A stretch of DNA of 64,000 nt from Cichorium intybus (lineage: Eukaryota; Streptophyta; Magnoliopsida; Asterales; Asteraceae): the NCBI GenBank assembly GCA_023525715.1, contig CM042013.1:68558994-68622993 (forward strand). The letters are read 5' to 3'. Both the position numbers and the translations under genes were made by a program. The notes beneath the pieces were generated by a model. The model was not told where the DNA came from and searched no databases. It saw nothing but the letters and a program-made list of their open reading frames with translations. Below, one piece after another: positions 1 through 13,000 of this stretch; positions within the stretch are counted from its first letter, which is position 1, and every line of letters starts with the position of its first letter.

Positions 1-189
1 CATATCCAAACATTCCATCACACTCGCAGCCGAGCTCTCGTCCCACTCCCGCTGCTAGTCGATCTACCAGATCAACTTCTGCCTACCCCGCCCGGTCAAA
101 GATCGCCGAGTTAAATTATCACCAACACAAACTATCCAAATCTCCACACAAGCCCCGGATTGGTCAACGACCTGTTTCGAACATTAACA
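1..189 (-). mobile_element. Partial LTR at window edge (3' LTR of the adjacent gag-like element)
   Basis: Read on the minus strand, the sequence starts TGTTAATG at 189, directly after a purine-rich tract (minus GAAGGAGGAAT, 190-200). That is the expected order of polypurine tract then 3' LTR. The block at about 154-173 resembles the end of the solo LTR at 6101-7141 (shared GGTTGGTCAACGACC-like core), so the two look like members of related LTR families. The other end lies outside the window. Confidence 0.55.
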
Positions 190-1215
190 ATTCCTCCTTC
201 GGTGACCAACCGAGGGGTTTGATCTTTTCTTCAAGGCTTCTCCAAGATTGCTTGCCTGCAGGCATATGACCAGAACTTTCTGACTTTGATCATCCACTCC
301 ATTCTCAGCAATAGCTCCTTTGCAGCTTCTGGATCTGATTGAGGTGCTTTATCTATTGCTTTGATAAACCCTTCCAGCACTGCATTGGAGGCTCTTCGGA
401 TTTGCTCTGCTTGGAAGAAAAGTAAGTTACCCTTTTTGGATTTATCTTTAATGATGATTCCTAGCAATAGGTCATTGGTAACTCCTTTCTTCCAGTCAGT
501 TCTGTCATCAGGCATGGAAAATCAATTGTTTCTTGAAATTGGTCATGAGGATAATTTTTCACCATTTTGAAAATATTGCCATATCCGAAACAAAATTCTT
601 CTATAAGTTAATGCAAGAAGCGTTTGGCAGCAATGAATGCTTCCTTACAGTCTTTGCTTCTCTAAGCCTTGTTAGCCAACTTCATGATTATTGAGTAGAT
701 ATCAGAAGGATTCATTTTTCGGAAATCAGCTTCTGTTATCAACATTTTTTCATTCTTGCGTACGATCTCGTATTCGTAGAAGTTGGTTTTATCATACATT
801 CTCTTTTTCACACTTGTTACAGAAGTAATTGGATCAATGGACCAGGTATTGATCTGAGCCTTACTTCTAAGGTTTTGTTCCGATCTGGGACGATGGAGAA
901 GTTCAGAGAATAAATGTATTCGTCTCCATTGGGGGTCAAAGGAATGTGTCAATAGTGTGCAGGAGTTTCTGGAGGAGCATAAGACTTATGAGGATGATAT
1001 TCTGAGTCTATGAGGGTTCGGAAGCGAGAGACAGGGGTGGACATGGGCTGGCTTGGTCCTGGACCGGCTGCTGCTGCAGATGCTGCTGGGGCAGCTTCTG
1101 CTTTTTCTTCAGCATCCCATCATTCAGTAAGTAGTTGTGCTCTAGCATCGAAGTATTGATATTTCTTTTCTTGAAGCTCCGAAGGGTCGGATGCTTTTAT
1201 GGGAGAGTACAAAAG

Positions 1216-3121
1216 TGTAACGCCAAAACATGTTATTATGTAATTATAATAAAAAGGGCAAAATGGTCATTTTACCTCAAAAGGGTAATTTGGTCTTTTG
1301 GACAGAAAAGGACTTGTTTGGTAATAATATTTTGAGTCTTGGACTTAAAATGTTATAAAAGTTGATTTTTGTCATAAATTGTATAAATTGTGGCAAAAGT
1401 TCAAAATATGCAACTTTAGGGACCAAAATGCAATTTCTGGAAGTATAAAAGGTTGGAAACTTCTCCCATTTGTGTGCAGATTTTGAGGCTTACGGGAGAG
1501 GGTTTTTGTGAACGATTTTCCAGAAATTTGAAGAAGTTCTTGAAGATTTGAAGCTTGTAACTTGATTTTGGCTTCAAAGGGTAGAATTGGAAGTTTGAAA
1601 GGTTAGTATTTCAAGTTCTTGTCTAGTTGTTCTTGATGAGTTTTGTAGAACTCAAAAACTGCAATTGCAGTTATAATTGTGTGGTTAAAATGGTTAGATA
1701 CTTCCATTAAGTCATAATAATAAGGGCTTAATTCAAGAAAATGGAAGTAGGTTGTTATTTTGGATGAAATTGAAGATTTGGGGTTGTTAGAACTAAGAAC
1801 CCTAATTCTTCATATGACTGATTGAGTGGGTTTTGATGGTTGAAAACCTTGTTAAAATGTAAGGTTTTAGCCTAGGAACAAACCCCAAACGATTAAGAAC
1901 AGAAATAAGGACTTAATGGACCAAAACTGCAAGCTACAGTGCATAAATCGCGACTGGCCAGGGGACCTGCACTGCCGCTAGGCGCAGTGCGCCCAGGAGC
2001 CAGGCGGGGTGCGCCCAGGCGCAGTGCGCCCTGACCCTGGCGCAGTGCGCCCTCCAGGCAGGGCCAGGCAGGGGATCAAAAACGCTAACTTTTGCTTGGC
2101 TTGTCCGATTTAGCTCATATTTGAACCATAGGCTCGTTATGGTCTGAAAAGTTTGGGAAAATTTTTATATCGAGTTTTCGACCCCTCGGGGGCACTACAG
2201 ACCGATCCGAATGCCTCGGTGAATAGTAAAATTCATATAAAGTTAGTAAACGGAAAGTTTATTAAATAGGCATTGTTTATAACGATATTATATTGAACTC
2301 TATTGTATTAGAGTTAATTGGAATGGTTATTGACCTATAATCATTTTGATAATAAATGGAATTATAGGTACGGGACAAAATCCTACGGATTTCATTTCAA
2401 GGCAAGGAACAACAAACGCTAGTTGTAGCAAACCTTCACGTGAGTAATCTCACTCGTGTTTGATGTGACAATGATAAATGAGCAGCTGCGGATTGAGAAC
2501 AGTTTTGGGGACGGAAAATGACAGATATATGATATGATATGACAAGACCAGATAAGCCGTGAGTCTGTTATAGACAAGAACGGAACTGTGAGTCAATATA
2601 TCTATGTAAATTGTTATATAGACAACAGCGGGCTAACCCGTGAGTCTAGGCAACAACGGGCTAACCCGTGAGCCACAGTTTATTTTGATGAGTCATACTT
2701 ACATAGGCAACAGCGGGCTAACCCGTGAGCCAAGGCAACAGCGGGCTAACCCGTGAGCCATATTTGATTTTGTATTGCATGATAGCACATATTTGACTTT
2801 GTATAGAGAATTTTATTCTTATACATGTTATTCTTGATTTGATTACTCATTGGGCTTTATAGCTCACAGTTTATTTGATATGTCCCTGCAGGTGAGCATG
2901 ACCCTGCTAAAGGAAAAGACAAAGTCCGTGACTGAGGACTTAGAATTTAAAGTGACATCCCGGCTTGAAGAATGTATAATATTTATGTATTGTACTTCGT
3001 GATACACTTGTACTCGTATTTTGTTAACTAATACCCAGTACTTATGGTTTTATTTGTAAAATATTTGGTTTGAAAAATGAAAAATTTTTGGGGTGTTTTT
3101 GTTAATAAGTCGGGTGTTACA
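1216..3121 (+). mobile_element. Solo LTR, about 1.9 kb, probably Ty3/gypsy
   Basis: The segment starts TGTAACGCC and ends GGTGTTACA, an imperfect inverted pair with TG..CA termini. Flanking pentamers are AAAAG (1211-1215) and AGAAG (3122-3126), a target duplication with one change. It splits a minus-strand coding frame that resumes on the other side. A TATA box (TATAAAAGG, about 1444) suggests plus orientation. No coding capacity is seen inside, which fits a solo LTR left by LTR-LTR recombination. TGTAAC..GTTACA ends and great length resemble Tekay/Del-type chromovirus LTRs; that assignment is an inference. Confidence 0.75.
1970..2760. repeat. Two short tandem repeat clusters inside the solo LTR
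   Basis: At about 1970-2060 there are several GC-rich copies of a unit like GGCGCAGTGCGCCC. At about 2620-2760 a 23-bp unit like GCAACAGCGGGCTAACCCGTG is repeated four to five times, partly in adjacent pairs. The first unit is a near-palindrome. Confidence 0.7.
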
Positions 3122-4790
3122 AGAAGGTTGTTATCTTCTGTATGGATATGAACAGTGATTGGTGAAAGTGGTCTTTTCGGAGGAGAGGGTGGAGTGTTGT
3201 CTTTTGGAGTTTGCTTGGGGGAATCCTCAATTTCCAGATCAGCTATAGCTTCATCATTTTTCTGCTCTTTAGTGCCACTTGGACCAGCCTTGGCATCTAA
3301 TGTCATCATATCATCATCTTCTTCTTCATTATCATCATCATCTTCATCATCATCATCATCCACATCATCGACTAAAACCGTCTTTCCCCCTCTTGGGGCT
3401 CCTTCAAAAGCCGAAGGGGGCACAGGCATGCGGTTGAGGATTGCCTCAAGCTTTGTTGTTACCTCCTTGGTAATTTTGCTAAGTTCATCAGAAATGGTCT
3501 TGGAGGTAACGTCTTTGAATTGTTCACAAGTCTTGATGTTTAGACTTGTGGCTAGCTTGACATGTTCAATAGGACCCTAAAGAGTGAAGGTTATCTTTTC
3601 AAGTGTATGAGTTAAGAGCTGTAAAAGGAGACAATGAGTCTTTCTCAGAGACACATTCTCCGCAATAACACCATGGAGGTATCGCTGAAGTCGTTCCATG
3701 AAAGTTTTGATTTTGTCATCTACTAGCTCAGTTATGTTGGTAAGATTGGTTTCTGATTGTTGAACGGCTCGTATGGTGGCTTCTGCCTTCTTTAGAATAT
3801 CCTTGGCATCTGATTGATGTTTTTCATCAACTTCTTTAAGACCTGCTGAAAGTGCCTTCTGGACTTCACCATCCATTTCTAGAACGAAGTCCTTTTTCTC
3901 AAATTCAGCAACCCTGAATTTGAGTTCTGAAATCTCTTTCACAATAGCCTCCTGATTCTGAGAGGCTTTGAGTTCAGAAATCAGGGTGATCAATGAATCC
4001 ACCTTCTGATGTAGAACCTCATCTTTAGCAGGAGGGGCGGAGGGTTGAGAAGGAATTTCGGTGGCCACCTTGTGAGATGATGAGTTGGTATCACTTAGAT
4101 TGAAACTTGGAACGGGAGACAACTTTGGCTTGTCTACCTCCTGATCATTCCCGAAAAGAGGATCATCAATAGATTTTGAGATGGTGTCTGAGAGCATAAC
4201 CCGGGAGCCTGACTCAGCAGAAGTAGGCTTGGAGATCGTTGGTTTCTTTTTCTTTGCTTCAATGGCCTGGTAACGTTCCCAAGTGAGAGGAGCAATTCGG
4301 GAGGCCACATTAGCCCAATCTTTCTCTGTATCAAATACATAATGAGGATCATCAACCAATTTGAAGAGTTCAACTGTTAGAAATTGGTTGATGCTGGAGA
4401 TGAGGTCTGTTTTGCTTGTTTGTGAGTCCTTGACATCCGGATGATCTGAGTCAAATGAGGACCATAAGAATCGACCACCATTTGCTCAGCATTGCGAATC
4501 TCAAAACGTTTCTGAAGGAGAGACACGACAGTGTCATGTGCTTCTACTGCCTGCCGATATTTCCAAGAATCGAAGTTCCTGGAGGGGGTTTGGAAATGAT
4601 TCTCTCGGAAGATGAGGGAATATCTGTTTCTTTTTCTTTCTCTTTTTCTTTTATCTTTTCTGGTGAGTTCTGTGTTTCCACCACATTTTCTTTTACTTGT
4701 GTTTCTTCTGAGTCCTGAGAGTTCTGTTTTTCCTCGTTCTTTTCGGACTCAGTATCTTTAAGGGACCAATCAGCAGGCTGAAAGATGATT

Positions 4791-5869
4791 CATATTGTTA
4801 GAATTATAGAAAGTGGAAACAGATTCCGAGGGTAACACATACTTGGGGAAAGCCGAACTCAATTTATCACAAAGATATAAAAGTTCAGACCAAAAATTTA
4901 TTTTGGATTCCAAAAATCTGAGATTTTTGTTTTGCAGTTGTTGCAACACATGAGTTAGAACAAGTGTGACCAAATAATACTGAATATGTATCTGGATTTC
5001 ACAAGTGCCAATGACGATGAACAATGAATTGTTTAACAGGGCACTCAGTTATGACTTATGTAGAATAAGTGAAGTGGTATTCCAAGTAGAGGTTATCCTA
5101 ACTGGCTGAGATTCAGCAGTCATATGATACCCAAAATTCTTTATAGCAACGTTCTTGGGGAGCAAGAATTGTGATCTGCATCTTTCATTTGATGAAGGTG
5201 AAGTTTTTTTATCAATAAAGTAGCCCTAAAACCTATGAAAGATGAGTTAAATTTATAATTTCGATGCAATTAATTACTTTTTAGGATGCAACAACTTCTT
5301 AATTTGTGACGAAAGTGAGTAATACTCCTATTAATTACAAAATCTAATGTTTATATTAGCATCGTCCTTTGATCATGACTGCATTTCAGGAAACATTCAG
5401 ATTGGCTCCTGTAACTCTCGTATGGGTAATATGTCCATGTTATGGTTTTTGGTTTGATTAAAATTTACTAAATCTCACCATTTGTATACTCACGCCAAAA
5501 CCACCCCATGGCTTTTGTAGGATTAATTGTAGTTATGGTACTAATTCTATGTTCCTGTCGGATTGGTGCGACGTCCCTACTAGGGCTGAGTATAGGACGG
5601 TTTGACACGGTTAGGCTAAAACTGAACCATAACCATTATGTATTGCTTGTTAATGGTTTCGGTTATCAATTTAAGGGGTCAATTAGGTTTTGGTTATAGG
5701 TTGATATTTTCTATAGTCCTGAGCACTTTATATGAAATTGTTCAAGCCGTTTTAGCTTCTAACAGTTTCAACATTGCGTATTAAATGCCTTTGTGATGGC
5801 AATCATGGATGGCTGTTTTTCTTTGAGAAGAAAGATTAGCGCTTTTGCAATTTAAAAATGACATGACTA
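4791..5869. other. Intergenic segment with no assignable gene
   Basis: Mostly AT-rich sequence. A few short open frames occur but none has a recognisable domain. No RNA gene is recognised. Confidence 0.4.
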
Positions 5870-7190
5870 ATGACGCGAACAGACTCTCTTCTTGGAGTAG
5901 TGCGAACATGGACTGTTGTAGATGGGCTGGAATCGTTTGTAATTGAGGAAGCATCTGACCGACTCCAAGTGGTCCATACCATTCCAACATTGAAGGAATT
6001 GCACTTATCTTCATGTAATCTTTCTCAAATCCCTCGTCACCCAAACAAAGTTTGTTTTACTTCTCCTTGTAATGTTTTCAATAACATGACTGATCTAAAA
6101 TGTTGGAACTGAAATCCAAGTAAAAGTGTGGAAAGAGGGACCAAGTCCGAAGACTTGAATTGTAGTTGCGGAATGAGAGGACAAGTCCGGAGACTTGAGA
6201 AAGTACTTAGATGGATCTTTTAGCTCAACAATAATACACAAACAGTTTAAAAGATAGAAAGAGTAATACATAAAGATTGAAATGCAGGAAATAGAAAGAA
6301 TAACGTAAGAACAAGTATGAACAAGATATGATGGAATGAGAGAATATATTATATCAAGAAACAGAGTTACATATAAGTTCTCCAGACCATGAAGATTCAA
6401 GGTGGTGGAACTCTCCTTTTATAGTGTAAGGAGAGTATCCATTGGACAAAGACCTATGGACAAAATGAACTGCAAGCTAGTTCATTTTGTATTACACAAT
6501 GGATAATAACCTAAGTCTGATATGACTGTCTAACAATAAATGTTCTTGATGACACTGTTACAAGACGTCATACTCCTTTTGTAGTCACTAGTTGACTTTC
6601 CTAATTTATGCTAATGCAGACTGGTCTGATTATCTCTGTCGATATCTTCATTGACGATTTGCCTTGATTTTCTAACATTAATATGCATGCTTCGGATGGA
6701 TACCGAAGTTATAGATTAACTTCGGTATGGCTGACTGCTGAACTTGATGATCTTTGGAAGTTACGTGAATGTCTTGACTTCTAAGTTTGCGTACTTCTGG
6801 ATTTAGACTTCCGATCTTGAGCAGACTTCCGAACTGGGACTTCTGATCGCTATCTTCTGTCATTGATGGTTCTGAACATGTCTTCCGAAGTTGTGCTTTG
6901 CACCGAAGGTAACTTTCTTACACAGTTCCGAAATCCAATCTTGGTTTTCGGTATAACATATTTTCGGATAAATAATGATTATCAAACATGAGTAAACCAG
7001 AACAAAGCATATTCATTAATAACAATTCATAGTATACATTTAACAGTAAAAGATGAAATATTGTTTCAACGACTCCCATTCCAAACATAACAAGCAGACC
7101 AACAAACTCCGGGTTGGTCAACGACCCGATTTACACTAACATAAAATTTCTTCAAGTTATCGAAAATGATTTTATGAATCACTGTCTGTT
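5870..7190 (+). pseudogene. LRR receptor-like protein fragment, split by a solo LTR
   Basis: The plus frame before 6100 contains ASDRLQVVHTIPTLKELHL followed by SSCNLSQIP, typical of the LRRs of extracellular EIX/Cf-type receptor-like proteins. The frame is cut at 6100 by a solo LTR. Joining 6100 to 7147, after removing the LTR and one target copy, continues as MTDLKFLQVIEND, again LRR-like. No signal peptide, membrane segment or complete repeat series remains, so it is a short relic of a defence-receptor-type gene. Confidence 0.65.
6101..7141 (-). mobile_element. Solo LTR (1041 bp) with perfect TAAAA target duplication
   Basis: The element begins TGTTGGAA and ends CACTAACA. Both sides are flanked by TAAAA (6096-6100 and 7142-7146). 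It lies inside an LRR reading frame that resumes after it. The minus-strand start TGTTAGTG and the following GTCGTTGACC block match the partial LTR at 1-189, so orientation is given as minus. Repeated CTTCCGAA/CTTCGG words occur in the second half. No coding region. Confidence 0.85.
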
Positions 7191-7397
7191 ATTACGTTTT
7201 GTTATTATAACTTAATGCCTTAAAGTTATAATAATGATTTTAGTGTTTTTTTTAAAAAATCTGAGTAACTCGAGTCATTATTGTTAAAAAGAAATCATAT
7301 CGTTTAGATCTATAATCATAGATGATTATAGTTAAAAAATATAAATTTTGATTCTACAATCACAGATGATAAAAGATAAACTAGATACATAAAAATG

Positions 7398-7421
7398 ACT
7401 TAAATATGCTATATTCATTTA

Positions 7422-7515
<94 letters not shown>

Positions 7516-7540
7516 ACTTAAATATGCTATATTCATTTAT
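7398..7540. repeat. (TA)n-(TG)n tract between 25-bp direct repeats
   Basis: A compound microsatellite, (TA)n then (TG)n, lies at about 7423-7515. It is flanked by two identical 25-bp copies starting ACTTAAATATGC, at 7398-7422 and 7516-7540. Confidence 0.85.
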
Positions 7541-8300
7541 ATGATTATAAAGGTAGGTTTTAGATGCACTTAAGAAGATAAATTGCACAAATATGATTAT
7601 AATAATTTACGATTACAACATTACTGCAAAAATGATTATAACACTCGTTTTGATTTTGCAGGTATGAATCAATAATAAAAATCATCACGGGTGCCCACTA
7701 TTTTTTTTTTGTGTGATGGTAGCAACAAGATAAAAAGGAGCTGCGATTCGTACAAGAAAAGTGTTGAAATTGGGATGGATTATGTAACTTTTTTCAATGA
7801 AATGTTTTAATTATTATTGAAGATAATCACGCATATATTTTTATTTTTTGTTTGAAATACATTAATCATTTATGAATATGAATGTGTAATTTGATTTTTC
7901 TTTGTAGTTTTTCTTATTATAAATGTTTTAATCATTTAAGAATATAATTGTATAAATATAGAAACAATTATTGACATATTCATTTATGATTATAACTATA
8001 TAAATACATGAACCCAGTCTTGGCATACTTATTTTTAAATATAATTTTGTTGTCGTTACTATATTCATGGACGATTAACAATTTTTTAATCATTAATGAA
8101 TACAATCGAATATAAGAAGAAATGATTATTTTTTAAATTTTAAAAGAAAATTGATAAAAAATATTTTAATCATTCATTAATAACAAAAATGATTAATTCG
8201 TTTTTTAGCTAATTACCAATCAAATCCCTAAATTCTAGGAAATTATGATTTTATATAATTATGCTTTAATTTAATTAAAATATATAATTATTAATATACC

Positions 8301-8304
<4 letters not shown>
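7541..8304. other. AT-rich intergenic DNA
   Basis: Very AT-rich, with recurring words such as AATCATTTATGA/AATCATTAATGAAT. No gene, RNA or element end is recognised. Confidence 0.4.

Positions 8305-8388
<84 letters not shown>
8305..8388. repeat. (TA)n microsatellite
   Basis: Uninterrupted TA dinucleotides, directly followed by a MITE half-copy. Confidence 0.95.
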
Positions 8389-8390
<2 letters not shown>

Positions 8391-8484
8391 CGACTGGATG
8401 TATTATGTCATTTTTTTGAAAAAAAAATTTCAGTCAAAAGGTTATTAAGTTATTAGGAAAATAATGATTCTCATTTGATCCGAC
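8389..8484 (+). mobile_element. Half-copy of the (TA)n-associated MITE family A
   Basis: This stretch (AGCGACTGGATGTATTATGT ... TCATTTGATCCGAC) matches the right half of the full copies at 32495-32812 and 59368-59739. Like them it abuts (TA)n on both sides. The left half is missing. Confidence 0.7.
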
Positions 8485-10005
8485 TATATATAGAGCGGGG
8501 AAGAGAAAGAGAGAGATGGGAGAAGTGAGTGAGTGGGGGACGAAAAGAAAGAAAGAGATAGATAGATGCGCAATTATGAGAAGGGTGTGAAGTGGACCCC
8601 ATGTCAAACTGTTAATATTATTAAATAAATTAAAAACAATAAAAAGAAAAGCTAAAAAAAGCAAAGGAGTTAGTTTAAGCCTGTAAGAAACGATCGTAAC
8701 AAACAAATATCAGAGGGACCACCAAACAAAAAAGAAAAGATAGAGACAGAATATGGAATTTATCCTCAATCCACGAACACGATTTATAAGAAAAAAAGGC
8801 GATATTAGTAGAGATAGAATTTTGTTTTTAAATATAAACTAGTTGTGGACAGTCCGCGCGATGCTGCGGAAGTCCGGCATATTGAAAAACGTAGTTTGAA
8901 AAAAAACAAATTATATAAGGGACGAAAAATGTAACTTTAAAGTATAATAAATGACCGGAATCGTAACTTACGAAGTACCAATAATATAATTTTATAATAA
9001 ATAGGGATGAAAATAATTAATTCGAAATTAGTTGAGGTGAAAAAACATAAATATAAAAGTTTGCTATAAGAAGAATCAAAATTACTATTTCTAAATAGAA
9101 GCTTTTCAGGAAGTTGTATTAAATATTTTAAAAATTATACTATGATATGAATTTAATAGTTATGAATCTGGAAAAAGTAAAACCAAATAAATAGTTAAAC
9201 ACATATAGGGAGATTTGGTATTTAATATATATATATATTCGTCATTTTAGGAAAAAAAATGCAAAAGCCGCATCACTAAGTAACAATGGTGGCCATGAAA
9301 ATTGTAAAATATGTGAAAAGTTTTTTTAGAAAAGAAATCATGATGATTAAACCAGATATTGCATTATTTGACGCGCTCTTCTTTCCAGCTACACATTGGA
9401 TGCTCTTTTGAAGTGGGAAAGGGATGTCGAATAAAAGTCATTACGATCGAAAGGCAGATTTTCTGGGTTCTTAATTCTTACCATTCCCGAGATTTCTGCT
9501 TTGATGCGCTTCAGTCACACATATGCAGACACGCACACTTCTATATAGCAAATCAATTACTATATATGGTTATGAGAATCTTGTTCTCTATTTGATGCTT
9601 TCAGTTACATAGTAAGTTTACATCCGTTAACTTCGTCCATTATTTTGATCTTGGGGATGCTAACCGATGAAAAAGAGATTGAAAGTTTTGGGTTTTTAGT
9701 GACTTGATATGTTTGATGAATTGGCTTTCTTTTGATTATATGATTATTTGAGCCAAATAGTGATACATAAAGACAGTCAAGGTTCTACTTTTCAGAATTA
9801 TTTTATGAATTTTGAGAATTTAGTCCACTGTTGAAGCTCTGGATATCTATATTTTTTGTGTTGTTGCCTTGTTTGGAAAGCGGGGCTACTCTTGATGATG
9901 AAGTGTTCTTGTCCTTAAAAGATTGAAACTGTGTTGATTGTTTGTACTAGCAGGTAATTTAGAGTGATCTTAAGCTATTCTATATAAAAAGAATTTGAAG
10001 AAACA
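8485..10005. other. Upstream region of the callose-synthase/kinase gene; possible Helitron end
   Basis: On the minus strand, a small hairpin (CCGCAGCATCGCGCGG) followed by CTAG and T at 8839-8842 resembles a Helitron 3' terminus; no matching 5' end was found. From about 9600 the sequence looks like leader. Possible splice signals precede the start codon at 10006 (CTAGCAG just before 9954), so a 5'-UTR intron is possible. No further gene is seen. Confidence 0.35.
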
Positions 10006-13000
10006 ATGGCTGACAAACCAGAAGGAGCTGCTACTACGACTCATATAACTGGTAGGGAGGTTATTATCGATGGTTTGGATGTTCCTTCTTCACTTGTTTA
10101 TGAGATAGCTCCTATTCTTGCTGTTGCCAAGGAAATTCAATCCAAGAACCCAAGGGTTTCCTACCTTTGTAAGTCCCCTACCCAGATTAACAGCATAAAG
10201 TTTACACACGCTTTTAGTAGCGAGTCTTGAACCACAACCAAATAGTTTTATTTGAAGGTCTTGTAGCAATGCTGAGAAATGTAACTTGAATTGGCATTAA
10301 AAAGCGGTACATATAAATCTCAATTTTAGTGGAATAAAGGTTTTGTGACTCGAATTCTAAAGTGAACATGACCATGCTCCTAGAACCCAAACTGAAGGAT
10401 GCAATGCATTCTGGTAAATTAACATGCTTGGTCAGCAGAAAAGGTGATTTCAGCTGATAAATTTATGAATTATTTCACTAAGAAATCAAATAATCTTTTC
10501 ATTGTAATAAGAGCCGAGGAAAGCTTTGCAATATAAGCTTTGACAACATAAAGTGGAATTCCTATTTGCTGAAATGAATTTCCAACAACATAAACGTGTA
10601 AGGACAGACGTATATTACTGAAGCATATGCCCAAATGCTGTGCTCACCCGCTTCAGTAGGGCACATGAGCACTATTTTTGGTTCACGCATTGTGAAAGAG
10701 CTTACTTTTCTTGCTTACATGAAATGGCATAAGAAACCTTTTTGGATACATAATCAGGTCGGTTCCATGCCTTCGAGAGAGCTCATAAACTAGATCCAAG
10801 ATCAAGTGGTCGTGGTGTTCGTGAATTCAAGACTGCCCTAATTCAGCGCCTAAAAACGGTAGGTGTTCTCTTCTGTTTCATCTTTCATTAGTTACTGTAT
10901 TTTCAACCTTGACTCTTCCCCTGCTCGTGAGCATTTTGAAACAAAGAAAGACTATGATGGTCAAAAAAATTGGTGCAAATTTTAGTAACTGTTTATCTTT
11001 TAACGTGTTAAATTAAGACAATTTAGGGAAGAAGTTTGATAGTAGAGCGTAAATCTTACTTGATTATGATAATTAAGGATTAATGGGTGTTTGGAGCTCA
11101 TAGAAATGCAAACCAACCCATAATTCCTTAGTCCACTGATCCAACTTGTAACAACATTAATCACATTACCATTTGGGATTAGTGTCTCACTGAAACTTCA
11201 TTTTGGATTATAACTTGATAACAGAGCTTAACCTTTCAATGCTTTTGCATGATGTATTAAATTCTTCATGGATCTCTCTAAAACTTGTAATCGGTACACT
11301 AACGAATGTCCACTTGATCAATTGCATAAATGGAATCTTCATTTCAGTGCCACTGAAGTTTTTACTTCATTTATGTTCTCTATTCAGGAAGATAAAACAA
11401 CATCACCACCGGGAAAAAATAGTTATAGTGATGAGTATGAAATACAGTCATTTTATCTGATGTATTATAAAACATACATCGATGGCTTGCGACATAAAGT
11501 TGATTGGTAATCATCTTCTTAGTTATATGTCTATTTTTTATTCTTCCCATCTTATTCTAACTGAATAAATTTCTTGTAATGTCATCAGTACCCGTTATAT
11601 AAAATTTTATCAAACTGCTGCTGTTCTGTTTGAGGTTTTGGAGACTATCGCACATTTTGTAGAGGTGCCAGATGAGGTAAATGCTAGATATTTGACTTCC
11701 TTCAAGAAATCATTGATAATTGCATATATTTGATGAAATATTGGGAATTTTTACTGTGTATGTGTGTATAGTTATTGGAAGCGAATAAAATTGTTACAGA
11801 GAACGTAAATATGTATACTCATAATATATATCCACCTGAAGCAGTAGGATCAAGATATCCAGAGGTTAGTTCAAGATATTCAGTTCATGATTCACTATAT
11901 CTAGTAATGCAATTTGGTGAATTATTGATGTGTATCTGTGCGTAGATATTGGAAGCACATACACAAGCTGCTGAGAAGACAGAAACACATACACATAATA
12001 TACTATACCCTGAAAGTTCTGATCAAGTGCTAATAAGACGTGGAAAGGTTACTTCTTTACTACTCAAATATTTAAAAACCTAAAAAATTCGTTCAAAAAA
12101 TCACTAACAAAAGAACCCTACCAATCCCCAAGATTCTCTAGATGAAGCAACCAAATTACCACAAGAAGCTTTGCAGAAAGGACTGTGTTAATTTTAGGCT
12201 GGTTCAATTAATTATAATATTAATATATCTATATGATGTTCTAGATGAAACAGCCAAAGCACCACAAGATCCCTCTCCAAGTCATAAAAGATTGTACCGG
12301 AGACTTCAATGAAAGCAATTTCATCGGGAAGGGTGGATATGGAAGGGTATACAAGGGAATACTCACCTGGGCTGATTATGTAAACGAGGTAGTTGCTGTA
12401 AAACGGCTAGATTTCAACGGATTTCAAGGTAACAAGGAGTTCCACACAGAGGTATCAATGCTTTCAGAGTATCAACACGAGAACATTATAACCCTTATAG
12501 GGTTTTGTGACGATAACAAGGAGATGATCCTTGTTTATGAATACGCAAGTAATGGAAGTCTTGACACATATTTACGTGACACTACATTGTCGGGTGGATT
12601 ATCATGGACACAACTCCTCAACATATGCATTGGTGTTGCTTCTGCCTTGGACTATCTTCATAATCATGTCGCAGAAAAACACAGAATAATACATCGCGAT
12701 ATAAAAAGCGCAAATGTTTTGTTGGATGAAAACTGGAATGCAAAACTTTCAGATTTTGGGTTGGCTAGGATAGGTCTAGCGAATCAACAAAACACCATTG
12801 TGATCACTAACATTGCTGGCACACATGGCTATAATGACCCACAATACGAAAGAACAGGATTGTTATCAAAAGAGTCGGATGTGTACTTGTTTGGTGTGGT
12901 TTTGTTTGAAGTATTGTGTGGAAGGCTAGCGTGTGTTTGCAGTTTCCATGACGAGCGGCGATTCCTCCATCACCTAGCCCGCACGCGCTACAAAAATGGA

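Larger units (their letters stand above)
190..4790 (-). pseudogene. Decayed gag-like gene of an LTR element, interrupted by a solo LTR
   Basis: A minus-strand coding remnant runs from about 4790 down to 231 and is split at 3122/1215 by a solo LTR. The upstream part has a low-complexity charged region and a long helical, coiled-coil-like segment (around 3600-4360). An acidic Asp/Glu run (around 3310-3370) and a Pro/Ser-rich stretch follow. The downstream part (952-662 and 515-231) contains the string FYEYEIVRKNEKMLI. An in-frame amber stop lies at 3577-3579, with the reading frame continuing on both sides. A frame change near 4450 separates the segment with IRNAEQMVVDSYGPH from the segment beginning FDSDHPDV. 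No protease, integrase or reverse transcriptase is visible, so this looks like a non-autonomous element that carries only a structural-type gene. The family is not recognised with certainty. Confidence 0.5.

Noticed and set aside
3155..3580. Serine-rich 141-codon plus-strand ORF
   Set aside because: It is the antisense of the acidic Asp/Glu region of the minus-strand gag-like frame.
12138..12244. Alternative start of the kinase exon at the first ATGAAGCAACC copy
   Set aside because: The frame hits a stop before reaching the kinase, so only the second acceptor at 12245 works.
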